This document shows positions 51,181 to 61,189 of a stretch of DNA of 64,000 nt, piece after piece. The position numbers and the translations under genes are program-made. The stretch is taken from positions 62,001 through 126,000 of the forward strand of contig VCMS01000065.1 in NCBI GenBank assembly GCA_022539475.1, in the 5' to 3' direction. This DNA is from Gracilaria domingensis (lineage: Eukaryota > Rhodophyta > Florideophyceae > Gracilariales > Gracilariaceae). A model generated the notes under the pieces. That model saw nothing but the letters and a program-made list of their open reading frames with translations, did no database searches and was not told where the DNA came from. Position 1 is the stretch's first letter, and each line of letters starts with the position of its first letter.

Positions 51181-52980
51181 ATGGAGGTATATAAGGAAGT
51201 CTCCCAAGACGGGTCTGCCGAGAACTGTTCGGAGCCACCAACACCTCCGGTGTCAGTAGCGAACCTCGTCATCTCGAGCCCTCCCGCGATGTCCAACGCA
51301 CCGAACGGCCCTCCGTCCTCGACGGCACGCATGCAAGTATCGAACCCGCCGTTCCGGTCTGTTCCTCTCCCGCAGTCGGCGGCTGCCTCCCAGCCGGGTT
51401 CTTCCGGACAAGATCACGCTCCAGCTCAGGCTGGTCCCGCGCCCGTGTGGGATTGGTTCAACGCCGAGATGCCAGCTACGCTGGGTGGATGGCCTACCGC
51501 AGGCGCGTTACGCATCCGGGATCCGCACCGGCACAGTTTCCTTTTTGCCCAGGCTCCCTGGTTTGACGCCGAAGCCGTTCGGGATACAGAGCTCGTCGAC
51601 TCGTACGCTGTCGACGGTCAACTCCCTGGTGGGCTTCCTGCTGACGTTACCCGTTCATGGGACTGGATCGCCCGCGTTGCGGTTATACCGAGCTGCCTGT
51701 TTGTAGGTCGAAACGAGACGAGACAATTCGCTCGCAATGAGATGGCCCGCATTGGGTACGCGCGACACTTCCGAGCTCCGAACGAACATCCGGTGCCGGC
51801 ACAGTACCAGTACGATGTGGCACGTTACCGAACTTTCGGCGAGGTCGGCTACGGCGACCATCTAGCCAACGCGTTGGACGAAATTGACCGATATTCGGAT
51901 ACCGTTCAGCCGCAGCAGGAGTTGATCCTGTGGGCGCGGCCGATCCTTCGCGCCGAGTTCCGGTTCCTTCGCCGTCCTGGACGGTCTCAATTTCATGAAG
52001 GCCTCCGCTTCGAGAGGAAATGGCGCTCCCGCTTCGGGGTACTGGTGCCGTACCAGTGCACGGAGGTGGAACGCATTGCGCGTCACTCCCATACTGGGCG
52101 ATACCTGCCGCTGCCGTCATTCTGGCCTGCGGTCGAAGTCCCACGAGGGTGTCACGTAGAGCTACCGCCCTGCCTAACTTACATAGGCTCGTACTTCATG
52201 AATGATCCGCCTCGCGGCCTGTGGAGCATCCTGGCAACAGAATGGACCGTCCGCGTTGCGGCTTTCCTCCTCATCGAGGCATATGACTCGTACCGAGTTT
52301 GGTTCATCCCGGAACTCATCCGGCAAGCGATCCGAGCGTTGGATCTCTCCGAAGTGCTCGGCTCGGTCCGCAATGCGCGCGAAGCCACCGCGTTGGTGGA
52401 CGTCATTGACCAGATTGACTGGAATGAGGTGCCTGCTAGTCAGGTTTCCGACGGGGTCCGTCGGCAGTCGGACCGTTCTCCCGGACGGAACGTCAACGCC
52501 GGCGACTTCGTATACTTTGACCCATGGATTTGGGAGGTAATTGGTCCGGCTGAGGCGGCTGGTCGCCGCCGAGAGGAGCGATATATCCCGGAAGGGCACC
52601 CGCGTGGGTTCGTATACGTCGACGATGACGGTGATGACCCTGCAGAGGGAGGAAGTCCCATGGATGAGGGGAGCCCAGTGGGGGTTGCCTCGGAGCCCGA
52701 CGCTACGGGAGATGACGACGAAGTCGTGATCGTTGACCCGCCCGCTGTAGCGGCTCCCGCTCCGACCGGCCCGTGGGCTCAGGATGTAGCATCCGCCGTG
52801 GGCGGCAGTTCTTCTCTCACTCCGCGAGCGGCGGTCATTCGCGACTTTCTTCGAGGCGTGGGAGTGGCCGTTCCCGATACGGTGACCGACGAGTCGGAGT
52901 TGCAGGCAATAGCGGCACAGCGCTTCTCCGGGGCTCCCGGTAGTGGGGGCACCCCAGGTGCTGGACCGTCCGGCGCGTAA
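51181..52980 (+). CDS. Extra antisense open frame of the chromovirus, unknown product
   Basis: 599 residues, on the strand opposite to gag and pol, starting 54 bp inside the 3' LTR edge. N-terminal 90 residues are Ser/Pro/Ala-rich. The centre (residues about 85-430) is a globular, Trp/Arg/Tyr-rich segment (VWDWFNAEMPATLGGW, DVTRSWDWIARVAVIPSCLF, FVYFDPWIWEVIGPA), and the last 120 residues are acidic and disordered. I see no signal peptide, membrane segment, zinc finger or capsid motif, and do not recognise the family. Antisense open frames in this position are known in some plant Ty3/gypsy elements. Confidence 0.6.
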   Translation: MEVYKEVSQDGSAENCSEPPTPPVSVANLVISSPPAMSNAPNGPPSSTARMQVSNPPFRSVPLPQSAAASQPGSSGQDHAPAQAGPAPVWDWFNAEMPATLGGWPTAGALRIRDPHRHSFLFAQAPWFDAEAVRDTELVDSYAVDGQLPGGLPADVTRSWDWIARVAVIPSCLFVGRNETRQFARNEMARIGYARHFRAPNEHPVPAQYQYDVARYRTFGEVGYGDHLANALDEIDRYSDTVQPQQELILWARPILRAEFRFLRRPGRSQFHEGLRFERKWRSRFGVLVPYQCTEVERIARHSHTGRYLPLPSFWPAVEVPRGCHVELPPCLTYIGSYFMNDPPRGLWSILATEWTVRVAAFLLIEAYDSYRVWFIPELIRQAIRALDLSEVLGSVRNAREATALVDVIDQIDWNEVPASQVSDGVRRQSDRSPGRNVNAGDFVYFDPWIWEVIGPAEAAGRRREERYIPEGHPRGFVYVDDDGDDPAEGGSPMDEGSPVGVASEPDATGDDDEVVIVDPPAVAAPAPTGPWAQDVASAVGGSSSLTPRAAVIRDFLRGVGVAVPDTVTDESELQAIAAQRFSGAPGSGGTPGAGPSGA

Positions 52981-53491
52981 TTTTCCGGCTCGAGATCCCT
53001 GACGGGCTGTAGTAGTCCGTAGTAGACCCTGATGATGAGGGGCGAACTCAATAGTTAGAGGTAAACTTCACCAGCCCTGCTGGCTTGGCCCACATTTTTC
53101 TTCCTGTTCTCCCCCTTCTCAGTGGGCAATACCTCGTTTGAGGCTGTTGCGAATGGCCCACAAGAGAGGGGTAACTTTTCCGCACAAGCGGCTGTAGCGA
53201 TAAAACTTCTTAGTCTTCCTTCCAGTTTCCTGGCTTCTTCTCCTTCTTCTTAGGCTTCTTTCTTCTTTATCTTCTTCTCCACTGTAAGTGGCTTCCGCAT
53301 TTCGCGGCATGTTTGTTCAGCGAAAAGCTGTCCGCTTAGAGCGGCCTGGTCCGCCTGAGGCGGCTAAGTGATCTCGAGTTAACTTCAAGTTGCATCCGCT
53401 TGACGCGGCATATTCTTGCGTAATGCAATACTGTCCGCATGAGGCGGCATATTCCGTCTGGGACGGCTGTGCTCAATAGAGACGTGGGTGG

Positions 53492-56400
53492 TCAACCCAC
53501 TTGGGCCTTGTCCAGCGTAGCCGGTATCGGTGTCCGTGTGCGACGGTGGTACTGCAAGACCTTCGAGCGAGGCAAGTGCTCAATGGGCTCGTGCGTATCC
53601 TCTGAAGAGGCGTAGCCGTACCAACGGACTCGATACAGTAGTTCCCCGTCAGGGGCGTAGCCGTGACTTATCAGACGGTCAATGACATACTTCTCATCGA
53701 GGACCTTCCGCGCAAGATGCGGCTTTGTCGATGTATCCTCTCTCGAGGTGTCGTTGTTACTTCTCCCGTCGTGGGCTTCATTGGTTACTTTCGGCTTCCG
53801 TCCTGACGGCAAGACACCCTGTACGCCAGGCGAGAGCCATTTTGACCATGGTGTTTTCCTGTCATTCATGCTTCCAGAGTTCTGGCTTTCCTTCCCGTAT
53901 TGTCGGGCTGTTACCGAGCTTCGGTGTTCTCGAATAGCGAGCTTCCGGCGTTCCGGCAAGATCTCCCGAAGTGAGGGTGAATGGTCCGCAATGCGGTGTG
54001 CCAGCGAGTGGTGCCGTGGCACGTGCCGAGGCGACGTCTTGCCAAGCATTGCTGGCGGTGAGGCCTGCGCCGTTGCACGGCTGTGCGTTGCCGATTCAAA
54101 TTCGGAATTTCCGTTTCCGGCGGCCGCAAGCCTTACAGCGGGCACGTGCCCGGCTCGTGTGTTGTCACCCTCCACTGGAGGCGGATCGCCGGCGAAGCCA
54201 GACACTTGGCGCAGCGTGCGCGCGTGTGCAGGGTTGGGCTGCTGCCCACCTACTGTGGCATGTCGGCCTGCTGTTGCGGCGGTTGCCTCCGTGTTTTCAA
54301 CGGCTTCATCACTCGATGCTTCAATAAAATCTCCCGAAATCGGGTCTGCCGTAACAACACGGTCTTTCTGGACAGGCTTCTTTTCCGGTCTTCCGGCTTC
54401 TTTTGACGCGAGTGCGCTGCCGCTGCCGGGCTCCGACTGCGGCGGGCATGTACTTTCCGCATTCGACGTGGCTGCTGCGGTGGTTACCACCCTCTTTTCC
54501 GGCGTACCGGTCTCACGCTGCACAGCTGGGGCAGGCTCTTGTCCTTCCGTCTGTGACGGCCGTACAGTGCTATCCGCGGGCGAAGCGGCGACTTCTGCAG
54601 CAGCTACATCCTGGTGTTCTTCCGGTTCTCCGGCTTCGTGCTCCACCGAAGTGGTGCGTTCCTCTTTAGGCTTCCGCGATGACTGCGCGTTTCTCGCTTC
54701 TTTCCGAATCTTCGGCTGTACGTCGCGCGTCCGCGTGCTTTCACCACGACTTGCGTGCGGCCCGGAGGCCTGCAAAGGCACTTCCGTCGACGACGGCGAC
54801 AACGAGATCGAGCGACTTACCTCCTCCTCCCCCTCCTCAGTTGGAGCGTCGGGGGTGGTGTTGAGTATCCCCTGAGGGGCCAGTATCCGCGTGTGGACAT
54901 GTGCGGCGTTCGAGACTGGCGGGTTAGCTTCCGGCTTTGCCGGCAAATCAGCAAGTCCGCGGCTAGGATGCGGCAGGACTGACAACGAAGCGCGCTCTCC
55001 CGCTGTCGCGGCTTGGTCCACAGTAGGCGTAGCGCTGTCCGGCGTTTCCGGTTGCTTTTCCTGACGAACAGGCTGTGGCGCAGGCGTTACGCGATCGCGC
55101 GAAAAACGCTCGTGTTCACCCTCAATATCGAGGACAACCGTTGTATCGGTGATAGAAATAACCCTGTAGGGGCCGTCCGCGATAGGAGAGAGCTTATGCC
55201 TCTTCTCCTTTTCCGGGTTATAGTATTCCTTCCGTAGGAAGGCGTAGTTACCTTCCCTGATCTGAGGGGCATCCCTGCGCATTCGTGCGTCAAAATTCCG
55301 CTTGTACGCGGCTTGTGCCTTATCGATGTTTTGCCTAACTGTAGGAATGATGTTCTTAAGCCAGGCCTTCCAGGCGTCCCTGTGTAGACGAGGCGAGGGG
55401 AACTTATCCAAAGTTGGCTGTGGCTCGATAGCCACCGAAGGTGGAACGCGTGATAGCACAAGCTCGAACGGCGAGATCTGAGTAGTGCGATGAACCTGCG
55501 TATTGTAGGCATATGTCACCGCATCGGTGTATTGATCCCACTCCGACGGATGTTCGGCAACGAATGTCCGTAATGCATTGAGCATTGTGCGGTTAAAACG
55601 TTCAACCTGCCCATTACTCTGGGGGTGGTATGTTGTCGTAAACCAGTTTTGGATCCGCAAGATGCGGCAAACGTCCTGAAAGAACTTAGCCGTAAACTGC
55701 GGTCCATTGTCCGATAACAGGTCAATCGGCGGTCCGTAGACAAAAACCCAGTGTGTAACGAAAGCTTGGGCGACCGCACTGGCGGTAACCTTCGTCAAAG
55801 GCACAGTCCGTACCAGTTTAGAAAAACGGTCGGTGATCACAAGTAGAAACCGGTTTCCCCGGCGAGTGCGGATAAACTCGCCGAGCAAGTCAATTGCCAC
55901 GAATTCAAGTGGAGCCCTAGCAGGGAAGAGTACCAACTTCTTGGAGTACTTCCGCAGTTTGACGCGGTTCTTCGCGCAGTCAGAACATCCACGAACAGTG
56001 GCATACGCGTCGAAAGCCATTGCTGGCCAGTAAAAGTCCTTCCGTAAGGTGTAGTACAACTTCCTGCCACCAGGGTGGGCTGACAACTTCGCGTAGTGCG
56101 ACAAATGCAGTACTCGTGACTGAAGTGAGTGCGGAACCACAATCTGTGGCCTGTTTCCGACGGTCCGGATTAGAAATCCTTGGTCGTTCTCGACGAAAGG
56201 CAACTGTGCTCCACCGTTTAGGCGACTACGGATCTCCGTACAAAAACGGTCGGTGTGCTGCTCCCGGATGAGTTCCTCCGGCTTGATCGGTACGAAAGAG
56301 CCCGGTTCGGGTTGCGTGTCTGACACGGCTAAAACAGCATCGTAGATGTCCCATCCTTCCGATTCCTCATCGGCATCGCTCGAGCCGTCTTCCACGAGGA

Positions 56401-57928
56401 AGCACGGTATCTCCAGATCATCGACTGGCGCAGCTTCAGTCGCTGTTTCCAAGCGGGACAGTGCATCAGCCTGAGTGTTCAGGAGTCCTTTCTTGTAACG
56501 GATTTCGAAGTCGAATTCCGACAAGCGAAGTCTCCACCGCATCAAGCGGCCAGATGGCTCTGCTATAGAGAGTAGCCAGCGTAATGCCGAATGATCGGTA
56601 TGGACAATGAAGCGGGTCCCCATAAGATAGGGCCGCAGTGTCTGTAACGCCCAGACAACTGCCAAGCACTCCTTCTCGGATACCGAGTAATTCCTCTCGT
56701 GAACGTTGAGGCTCCTTGACCAATACCCAATTGGCAATCGCTCGCCATCATTGGTGGTCTGGAATAGGGCACAGCCGACTTGGTAGTCGCTCGCATCCGT
56801 ATCTACTGCATATGGCAAACCAGCCCTAGGCAGGGATAAAACAGGTGGCGATGTCACCGCGTCCACGAGCGACGAGAAAGCCGCGACCTTGCGGTTGTCG
56901 AATTCTTCCAGATCGACTGGCTGGCCTTTGCGAAGAAGCTCGTTCAGAGGTGCAGCGATATCCGCAAAGTTCGGAATGAAGCGGCGATACACATTGCACA
57001 AGCCGAGAAAAGATCGGAGTTCCGTCTGCGTCCTCGGATGCTTAGCCTCTTTGAGGGATTTCACGCGTACTTCGTCAATCGAAAGCCGTCCCGGACGGAT
57101 AACATGGCCGAGATACCTGACGGTTTCGGTAAAGAACTCACACTTCTTGAGCTTGAGCGTAATGCCTGCATCGCGTAGGACTCGCATCACATCCCGTACG
57201 TGGGTCAAGTGCTCATCCAGGTTGCTGGAGTAGACAATGATGTCATCCAGGTATACCAGGCAAGTCTTCCACTTAAAGCGGGCTAGCAAAATATCCACAG
57301 CTCGTTGAAAGGTGGCTGGCGCGTTCGTTAACCCAAAGGGCATCCGATTGAATCGGTACAATCCTTCATGACAAACGAAGGCTGTCTTGTCACGATCCTC
57401 AGCCCTCACGGGAACTTGCCAATAGCCCCAATTCGCGTCTAGGGTTGTGAACACTTTCGCGTCGCCCAATGAATCGATGCATTCATCCATTCGTGGGATA
57501 GGATACACATCCTTGACCGTAGCCGCGTTTAGCTTGCGGTAATCGATGCAAAATCGCCAAGACCCATCAGCTTTGGGCGCGAGCACCACCGGCGATGCCC
57601 AAGGTGACTGAGCCGGCTCGATAACTCCAGCGCGGAGCATCTTCTCAACTTGAGCTTTCTCCTCCTGCCGAGCTGTCGGTCCTGCCCTGTAAGGGTGCTG
57701 TGAAATGGGCCGAGTATTCGGTAGCAAATCAATCCGATGTTCGGTAATACCAATCTTACCCAGAGTGCCATCCCACATGGGCGTGAACTCCTCAAGCATG
57801 TGCCGCAATTTATCGCGGTGAGTCTCTGGGACATGTTCAAGATCCAGAGACTCCAGTTCCTGTACTGCCTTATCCTTCGTGTCAGCAGCACTCAGGTCCG
57901 TATCATTACTGTCTGACGAGGTCGGCAT
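53492..57928 (-). CDS. Chromovirus pol: reverse transcriptase, RNase H, integrase, chromodomain
   Basis: 1478 residues. Reverse transcriptase with WRFCIDYRKLNAATVKD, MPFGLTNAPATFQR and the catalytic YLDD box; RNase H with YAVDTDASDYQVG and HTDHSALRWLL; integrase with an H-H-C-C zinc region (HYAKLSAHPGG ... CSDCAKN), a DLLGEF / LLSDNGPQF core and YHPQSNGQVERFNRT. A long low-complexity linker of about 400 residues follows. The C-terminus is a chromodomain (KYVIDRLISHG, LYRVRWYGYASSEDTHEPIE), which in related elements targets integration to particular chromatin. Confidence 0.95.
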   Translation of the reverse strand: MPTSSDSNDTDLSAADTKDKAVQELESLDLEHVPETHRDKLRHMLEEFTPMWDGTLGKIGITEHRIDLLPNTRPISQHPYRAGPTARQEEKAQVEKMLRAGVIEPAQSPWASPVVLAPKADGSWRFCIDYRKLNAATVKDVYPIPRMDECIDSLGDAKVFTTLDANWGYWQVPVRAEDRDKTAFVCHEGLYRFNRMPFGLTNAPATFQRAVDILLARFKWKTCLVYLDDIIVYSSNLDEHLTHVRDVMRVLRDAGITLKLKKCEFFTETVRYLGHVIRPGRLSIDEVRVKSLKEAKHPRTQTELRSFLGLCNVYRRFIPNFADIAAPLNELLRKGQPVDLEEFDNRKVAAFSSLVDAVTSPPVLSLPRAGLPYAVDTDASDYQVGCALFQTTNDGERLPIGYWSRSLNVHERNYSVSEKECLAVVWALQTLRPYLMGTRFIVHTDHSALRWLLSIAEPSGRLMRWRLRLSEFDFEIRYKKGLLNTQADALSRLETATEAAPVDDLEIPCFLVEDGSSDADEESEGWDIYDAVLAVSDTQPEPGSFVPIKPEELIREQHTDRFCTEIRSRLNGGAQLPFVENDQGFLIRTVGNRPQIVVPHSLQSRVLHLSHYAKLSAHPGGRKLYYTLRKDFYWPAMAFDAYATVRGCSDCAKNRVKLRKYSKKLVLFPARAPLEFVAIDLLGEFIRTRRGNRFLLVITDRFSKLVRTVPLTKVTASAVAQAFVTHWVFVYGPPIDLLSDNGPQFTAKFFQDVCRILRIQNWFTTTYHPQSNGQVERFNRTMLNALRTFVAEHPSEWDQYTDAVTYAYNTQVHRTTQISPFELVLSRVPPSVAIEPQPTLDKFPSPRLHRDAWKAWLKNIIPTVRQNIDKAQAAYKRNFDARMRRDAPQIREGNYAFLRKEYYNPEKEKRHKLSPIADGPYRVISITDTTVVLDIEGEHERFSRDRVTPAPQPVRQEKQPETPDSATPTVDQAATAGERASLSVLPHPSRGLADLPAKPEANPPVSNAAHVHTRILAPQGILNTTPDAPTEEGEEEVSRSISLSPSSTEVPLQASGPHASRGESTRTRDVQPKIRKEARNAQSSRKPKEERTTSVEHEAGEPEEHQDVAAAEVAASPADSTVRPSQTEGQEPAPAVQRETGTPEKRVVTTAAATSNAESTCPPQSEPGSGSALASKEAGRPEKKPVQKDRVVTADPISGDFIEASSDEAVENTEATAATAGRHATVGGQQPNPAHARTLRQVSGFAGDPPPVEGDNTRAGHVPAVRLAAAGNGNSEFESATHSRATAQASPPAMLGKTSPRHVPRHHSLAHRIADHSPSLREILPERRKLAIREHRSSVTARQYGKESQNSGSMNDRKTPWSKWLSPGVQGVLPSGRKPKVTNEAHDGRSNNDTSREDTSTKPHLARKVLDEKYVIDRLISHGYAPDGELLYRVRWYGYASSEDTHEPIEHLPRSKVLQYHRRTRTPIPATLDKAQVG

Positions 57929-58899
57929 TGCTTCCTTCGACCGGCTGCGGTTATTCGCATCCGACGAAGTCGGCGTAGCATCTCCCGACGAACTGTTCGG
58001 TCCAGTATTTGTTTCGGAATTGTCCGTTCCGCCTCCCCCTCCTCAGCTTCGAGGATTCCGAGAACCTCGGCAATAGAAACCTTAGTAGGCACTATAGCCG
58101 CAGGGTGTGGAAGCAACGAACCAATAACTTGGCTCCTAACCAACCGTTGAGGAAAACGGCTGAAGTTCGCAACCAGCACCTGAAAAGGCTTCTCGGGTTC
58201 GACGAAAACAATCCCATTAGCGAGGGCAAGCTGATGCTTCTCCTGTAACGCAGGCAACGGTTGTACCGTTTGTAAGCCACATTGTGGAGACGTCACAGTA
58301 ACCCAGACCTGCGATTCAGGCGGGATGCAAATAGACCGAGCGACTCGGAGCTTCGTAGACTTCCGTTCATCGGCTGTGGGCTCCTGCGCAGCAGGCAAAG
58401 GAACTTGCTTCTTCAAAGCCCGGCGCAGGGGACGCCGAACGATCGGTACAGTAGTCCCATCTTCCATTTCGATGGTTCGTTTCCGCGGTCGAATTGCATC
58501 GACGAAGCGGTCACAGAAGTCGCAGCCGAGGATAACCGGCGCAGCGAGTTGCTTGCAAACCAAGAAATCGAGCTTCGCCACGTAGCGGCCAAGCCTGACG
58601 AGCAGGTCTATTACTCCCACAGTCGAAAGTGGCCGATTGTTCGCATCCGCTATATCAATCTGCGGCGCCGCACGAACGCGAGACCGCAAGTGCGGCGGAA
58701 TCATAGACTCAACCAAAAAGTTTGGCCCAGCTCCTGTATCGAGCACGGACAACTGCCGAACCATGTACTGGTCGGAAACACCCAGGTCGGCGTAAACTTT
58801 GTAGTTACGTTTCGCCATGACCAGGACTCTATCCGGGAACCGGCTGTTCTTAGACCGTATCCACGGGCGACGCAAGACACCAAGGTGCTCAGAGTCCAC
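57892..58899 (-). CDS. Chromovirus protease region
   Basis: A separate frame of about 335 residues with the retroviral aspartic protease signature LDTGAGPNFLV and a later VILGCDFCD flap/second-strand block. It lies between gag and the reverse-transcriptase frame, where Ty3/gypsy elements place the protease. Confidence 0.88.
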   Translation of the reverse strand: MDSEHLGVLRRPWIRSKNSRFPDRVLVMAKRNYKVYADLGVSDQYMVRQLSVLDTGAGPNFLVESMIPPHLRSRVRAAPQIDIADANNRPLSTVGVIDLLVRLGRYVAKLDFLVCKQLAAPVILGCDFCDRFVDAIRPRKRTIEMEDGTTVPIVRRPLRRALKKQVPLPAAQEPTADERKSTKLRVARSICIPPESQVWVTVTSPQCGLQTVQPLPALQEKHQLALANGIVFVEPEKPFQVLVANFSRFPQRLVRSQVIGSLLPHPAAIVPTKVSIAEVLGILEAEEGEAERTIPKQILDRTVRREMLRRLRRMRITAAGRRKQCRPRQTVMIRT

Positions 58900-59015
58900 G
58901 TCTGTAGTGGCCAGTTTCCTCGAAAGGATTGTGACCGGGGAGCGAGGCTTCTCAGCCTCAGGCGCGCTAAACCCCGTCGCTGGGGGCGCCTCTCCATTGC
59001 TGGAGGCTCCCTTGC

Positions 59016-61025
59016 TCAGTTTTTCTGAGCGTCGCCGCCAATCTGCGGAGGTTGCGATTCCGCAGGGGCGGCTACAGTTCCACCATTCGATGGCACCGTT
59101 TCCTGGTTCCCAGGCTGAGTCTCCGCCTTCGCACGAAGGTACGATTTGTCGGGAACACGTTCCCGCTCGGCGGGCGTCAACGACTCATACTGAGGCACTA
59201 TCTTCGCCATATCCCGTATGGGCATTAAGCAATTCGGAGCGATGTGCTCTGGCCTGTAACAGGTATGACAAATAAGGTGACGAAGAAGATCCGCGTTGGG
59301 CGGCCGGCGCTCCTGTCGAGGAGGATACGGGTCCCTCCATCCAGGGCGTTGGCTTCGATATCCGCCAGAGTGCGGCACGGGCAATGCCGGGACTTGACGT
59401 CCGGCGTACAAAGCGGGGTCTCCGTCCACTGTAGACTGCTCCGTCGTCGACGGCAATTCCGAACTCGGCATTGAACCATCGTCCTGTAACAGGTGCAGGT
59501 TATCATAACCCCCTTGAACAGAACCTCGCGAGTGAGGCAGTGAGGAGTCTCGGCCTTCTACATGAAGGAGTCGGCGCGTGCGCGCCTTGATACCAGTGCG
59601 TGCTCGAGCTGCATCTCCCTCCGCTTGGGCAAATTGAACGAGTTCCAGATAGGTAATCCGGCGTTTGTTCTCCCGATAATGGGCTACCAACGTCCGAATT
59701 GATCGGTCCAGTCCATCAACAAACATCGTACACCGCTCAGCTGCGGAGAACACGTTGCCACATCTGTGGAAAGCCTTATTAAGGCGGGTCGAATAAACGG
59801 TTTCCGACTCTTCGGCTCCTTGCTTCGTGTCTCGCAGCGCGAGTATAGCACTTTGTATCGCATTGCCTGTCGCGTAAGAGCGCAGGAGATATTGTACCGC
59901 TTCCGGCCAGCACGTAACTCCTCCTTCGGAGGCGCGAGACGACCCACGAACCGAATTGAATTGATCTTCGGCTACACCCGTCAAAAAGTACGGCAGCGCG
60001 ATGTAGGCCTGTGCCTCACTCATCCGAAGTACATCGGCTTCCGCTACGAAGCGGCTAAGAAAATCCAAGACCAGAATTGGATCTTCCCCAGAGAACTTGT
60101 GGGGCTTTAGCGTGAGCTCCATTTGTCGGAGATGATTTCGCACTTTGCCAGTCCCACGTGGGGTCCTCTGTGGCGTCGTGTCATCAAGCCGATAATATCG
60201 GTAAGATAGTAGCTTCCGATACAGTAAGTTTGTCGGCTTCAACTCCTTCAATCCGAGGTGTCTCCGTCCTTTCGTACGGCCTCGTGCAACGCCAGAAGTG
60301 GCTTCAGTAGCCCGCGAACGGGATGCACGATAGCGAGAGCGCTCTTCCGCGCTGTCCGAAGAGTCGGTAGACGATCCCTTTTTGGGGCCCTCCTCATCAG
60401 AAGAGGATGAAGAAGACGAGTCAGACTCAACCTTGATCTTCTTCTTTGCCGGACGATCCCGGGAACGGCGCGAGTGCTGAGAACCCTCAGAAACCGGGGC
60501 TCCCGGCGCAACAGCATCAGATACGATGATTTGCTCGACCGTCTCCAGACGGGTAGCCAGGCGGTCCAGGCGTGCGGCAGCCTGCTCGTGCAGACCAGCC
60601 GACACCTGTCGGTGTTCCATAATCTGGTTGACATCAGACCGTAAAACACGGACGTCGCTCGAAACATCCCGGACACCGGCTTCATCGAGCCGTTGCCGGA
60701 GTTTCGTAATGTCCCGGATGAGGCCCACTTGGGAGTTCTGCAGGATGCGAACCTGAGCCTCTAATTCACGGAGGGTATACTCGTCGGACCGCGACGACAT
60801 AACGTCAACCGCTGCGGCGGCATCAGCCGCGGGTGCGGTTTCAGTTGGCCCACGAGTGGGTGGGGTCCCGTTATCAGAACGGCGGCCCCGGGAAGCCGGT
60901 TTCGGGTCGCCATTGCCTGGGACCTCCAGTGCGTCCTTCGGCAACGGAGGCAAACTTGCCGGCAAGCCGGACGAACCGGGCACAGAAGCGGCACGTGGCG
61001 CGCCACTCCTGCGACGGGACGACAT
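59016..61025 (-). CDS. Chromovirus gag
   Basis: 669 residues. Disordered N-terminus, a coiled-coil segment (LRELEAQVRILQNSQVGLI and onward), a serine/acid linker, and a retrotransposon Gag capsid-like domain (KPHKFSGEDPILVLDFLSRF, ETVYSTRLNKAFHRCG, ERCTMFVDGL). A CCHC zinc knuckle follows (CHTCYRPEHIAPNC). It forms the particle that packages the element RNA. Confidence 0.9.
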   Translation of the reverse strand: MSSRRRSGAPRAASVPGSSGLPASLPPLPKDALEVPGNGDPKPASRGRRSDNGTPPTRGPTETAPAADAAAAVDVMSSRSDEYTLRELEAQVRILQNSQVGLIRDITKLRQRLDEAGVRDVSSDVRVLRSDVNQIMEHRQVSAGLHEQAAARLDRLATRLETVEQIIVSDAVAPGAPVSEGSQHSRRSRDRPAKKKIKVESDSSSSSSSDEEGPKKGSSTDSSDSAEERSRYRASRSRATEATSGVARGRTKGRRHLGLKELKPTNLLYRKLLSYRYYRLDDTTPQRTPRGTGKVRNHLRQMELTLKPHKFSGEDPILVLDFLSRFVAEADVLRMSEAQAYIALPYFLTGVAEDQFNSVRGSSRASEGGVTCWPEAVQYLLRSYATGNAIQSAILALRDTKQGAEESETVYSTRLNKAFHRCGNVFSAAERCTMFVDGLDRSIRTLVAHYRENKRRITYLELVQFAQAEGDAARARTGIKARTRRLLHVEGRDSSLPHSRGSVQGGYDNLHLLQDDGSMPSSELPSTTEQSTVDGDPALYAGRQVPALPVPHSGGYRSQRPGWRDPYPPRQERRPPNADLLRHLICHTCYRPEHIAPNCLMPIRDMAKIVPQYESLTPAERERVPDKSYLRAKAETQPGNQETVPSNGGTVAAPAESQPPQIGGDAQKN

Positions 61026-61189
61026 CGTTCACCGACACAGTCGGCCAATGGGCAACCAAAACAACTTCCGAAAACGGACAATGAGAGAACCGTAAGAACG
61101 GATATTCCCAACTATCTGGGCTCCAAACAAACGAACCAACTCCAACGAACGTTGGCCAATTAAGCCGATTCTAGGTCGGGAGACCAGTT

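Noticed and set aside
53682-54875. A 397-codon plus-strand frame opposite pol
   Set aside because: It mirrors the low-complexity linker of pol and has no own features, unlike the frame at 51181-52980, which lies outside pol.
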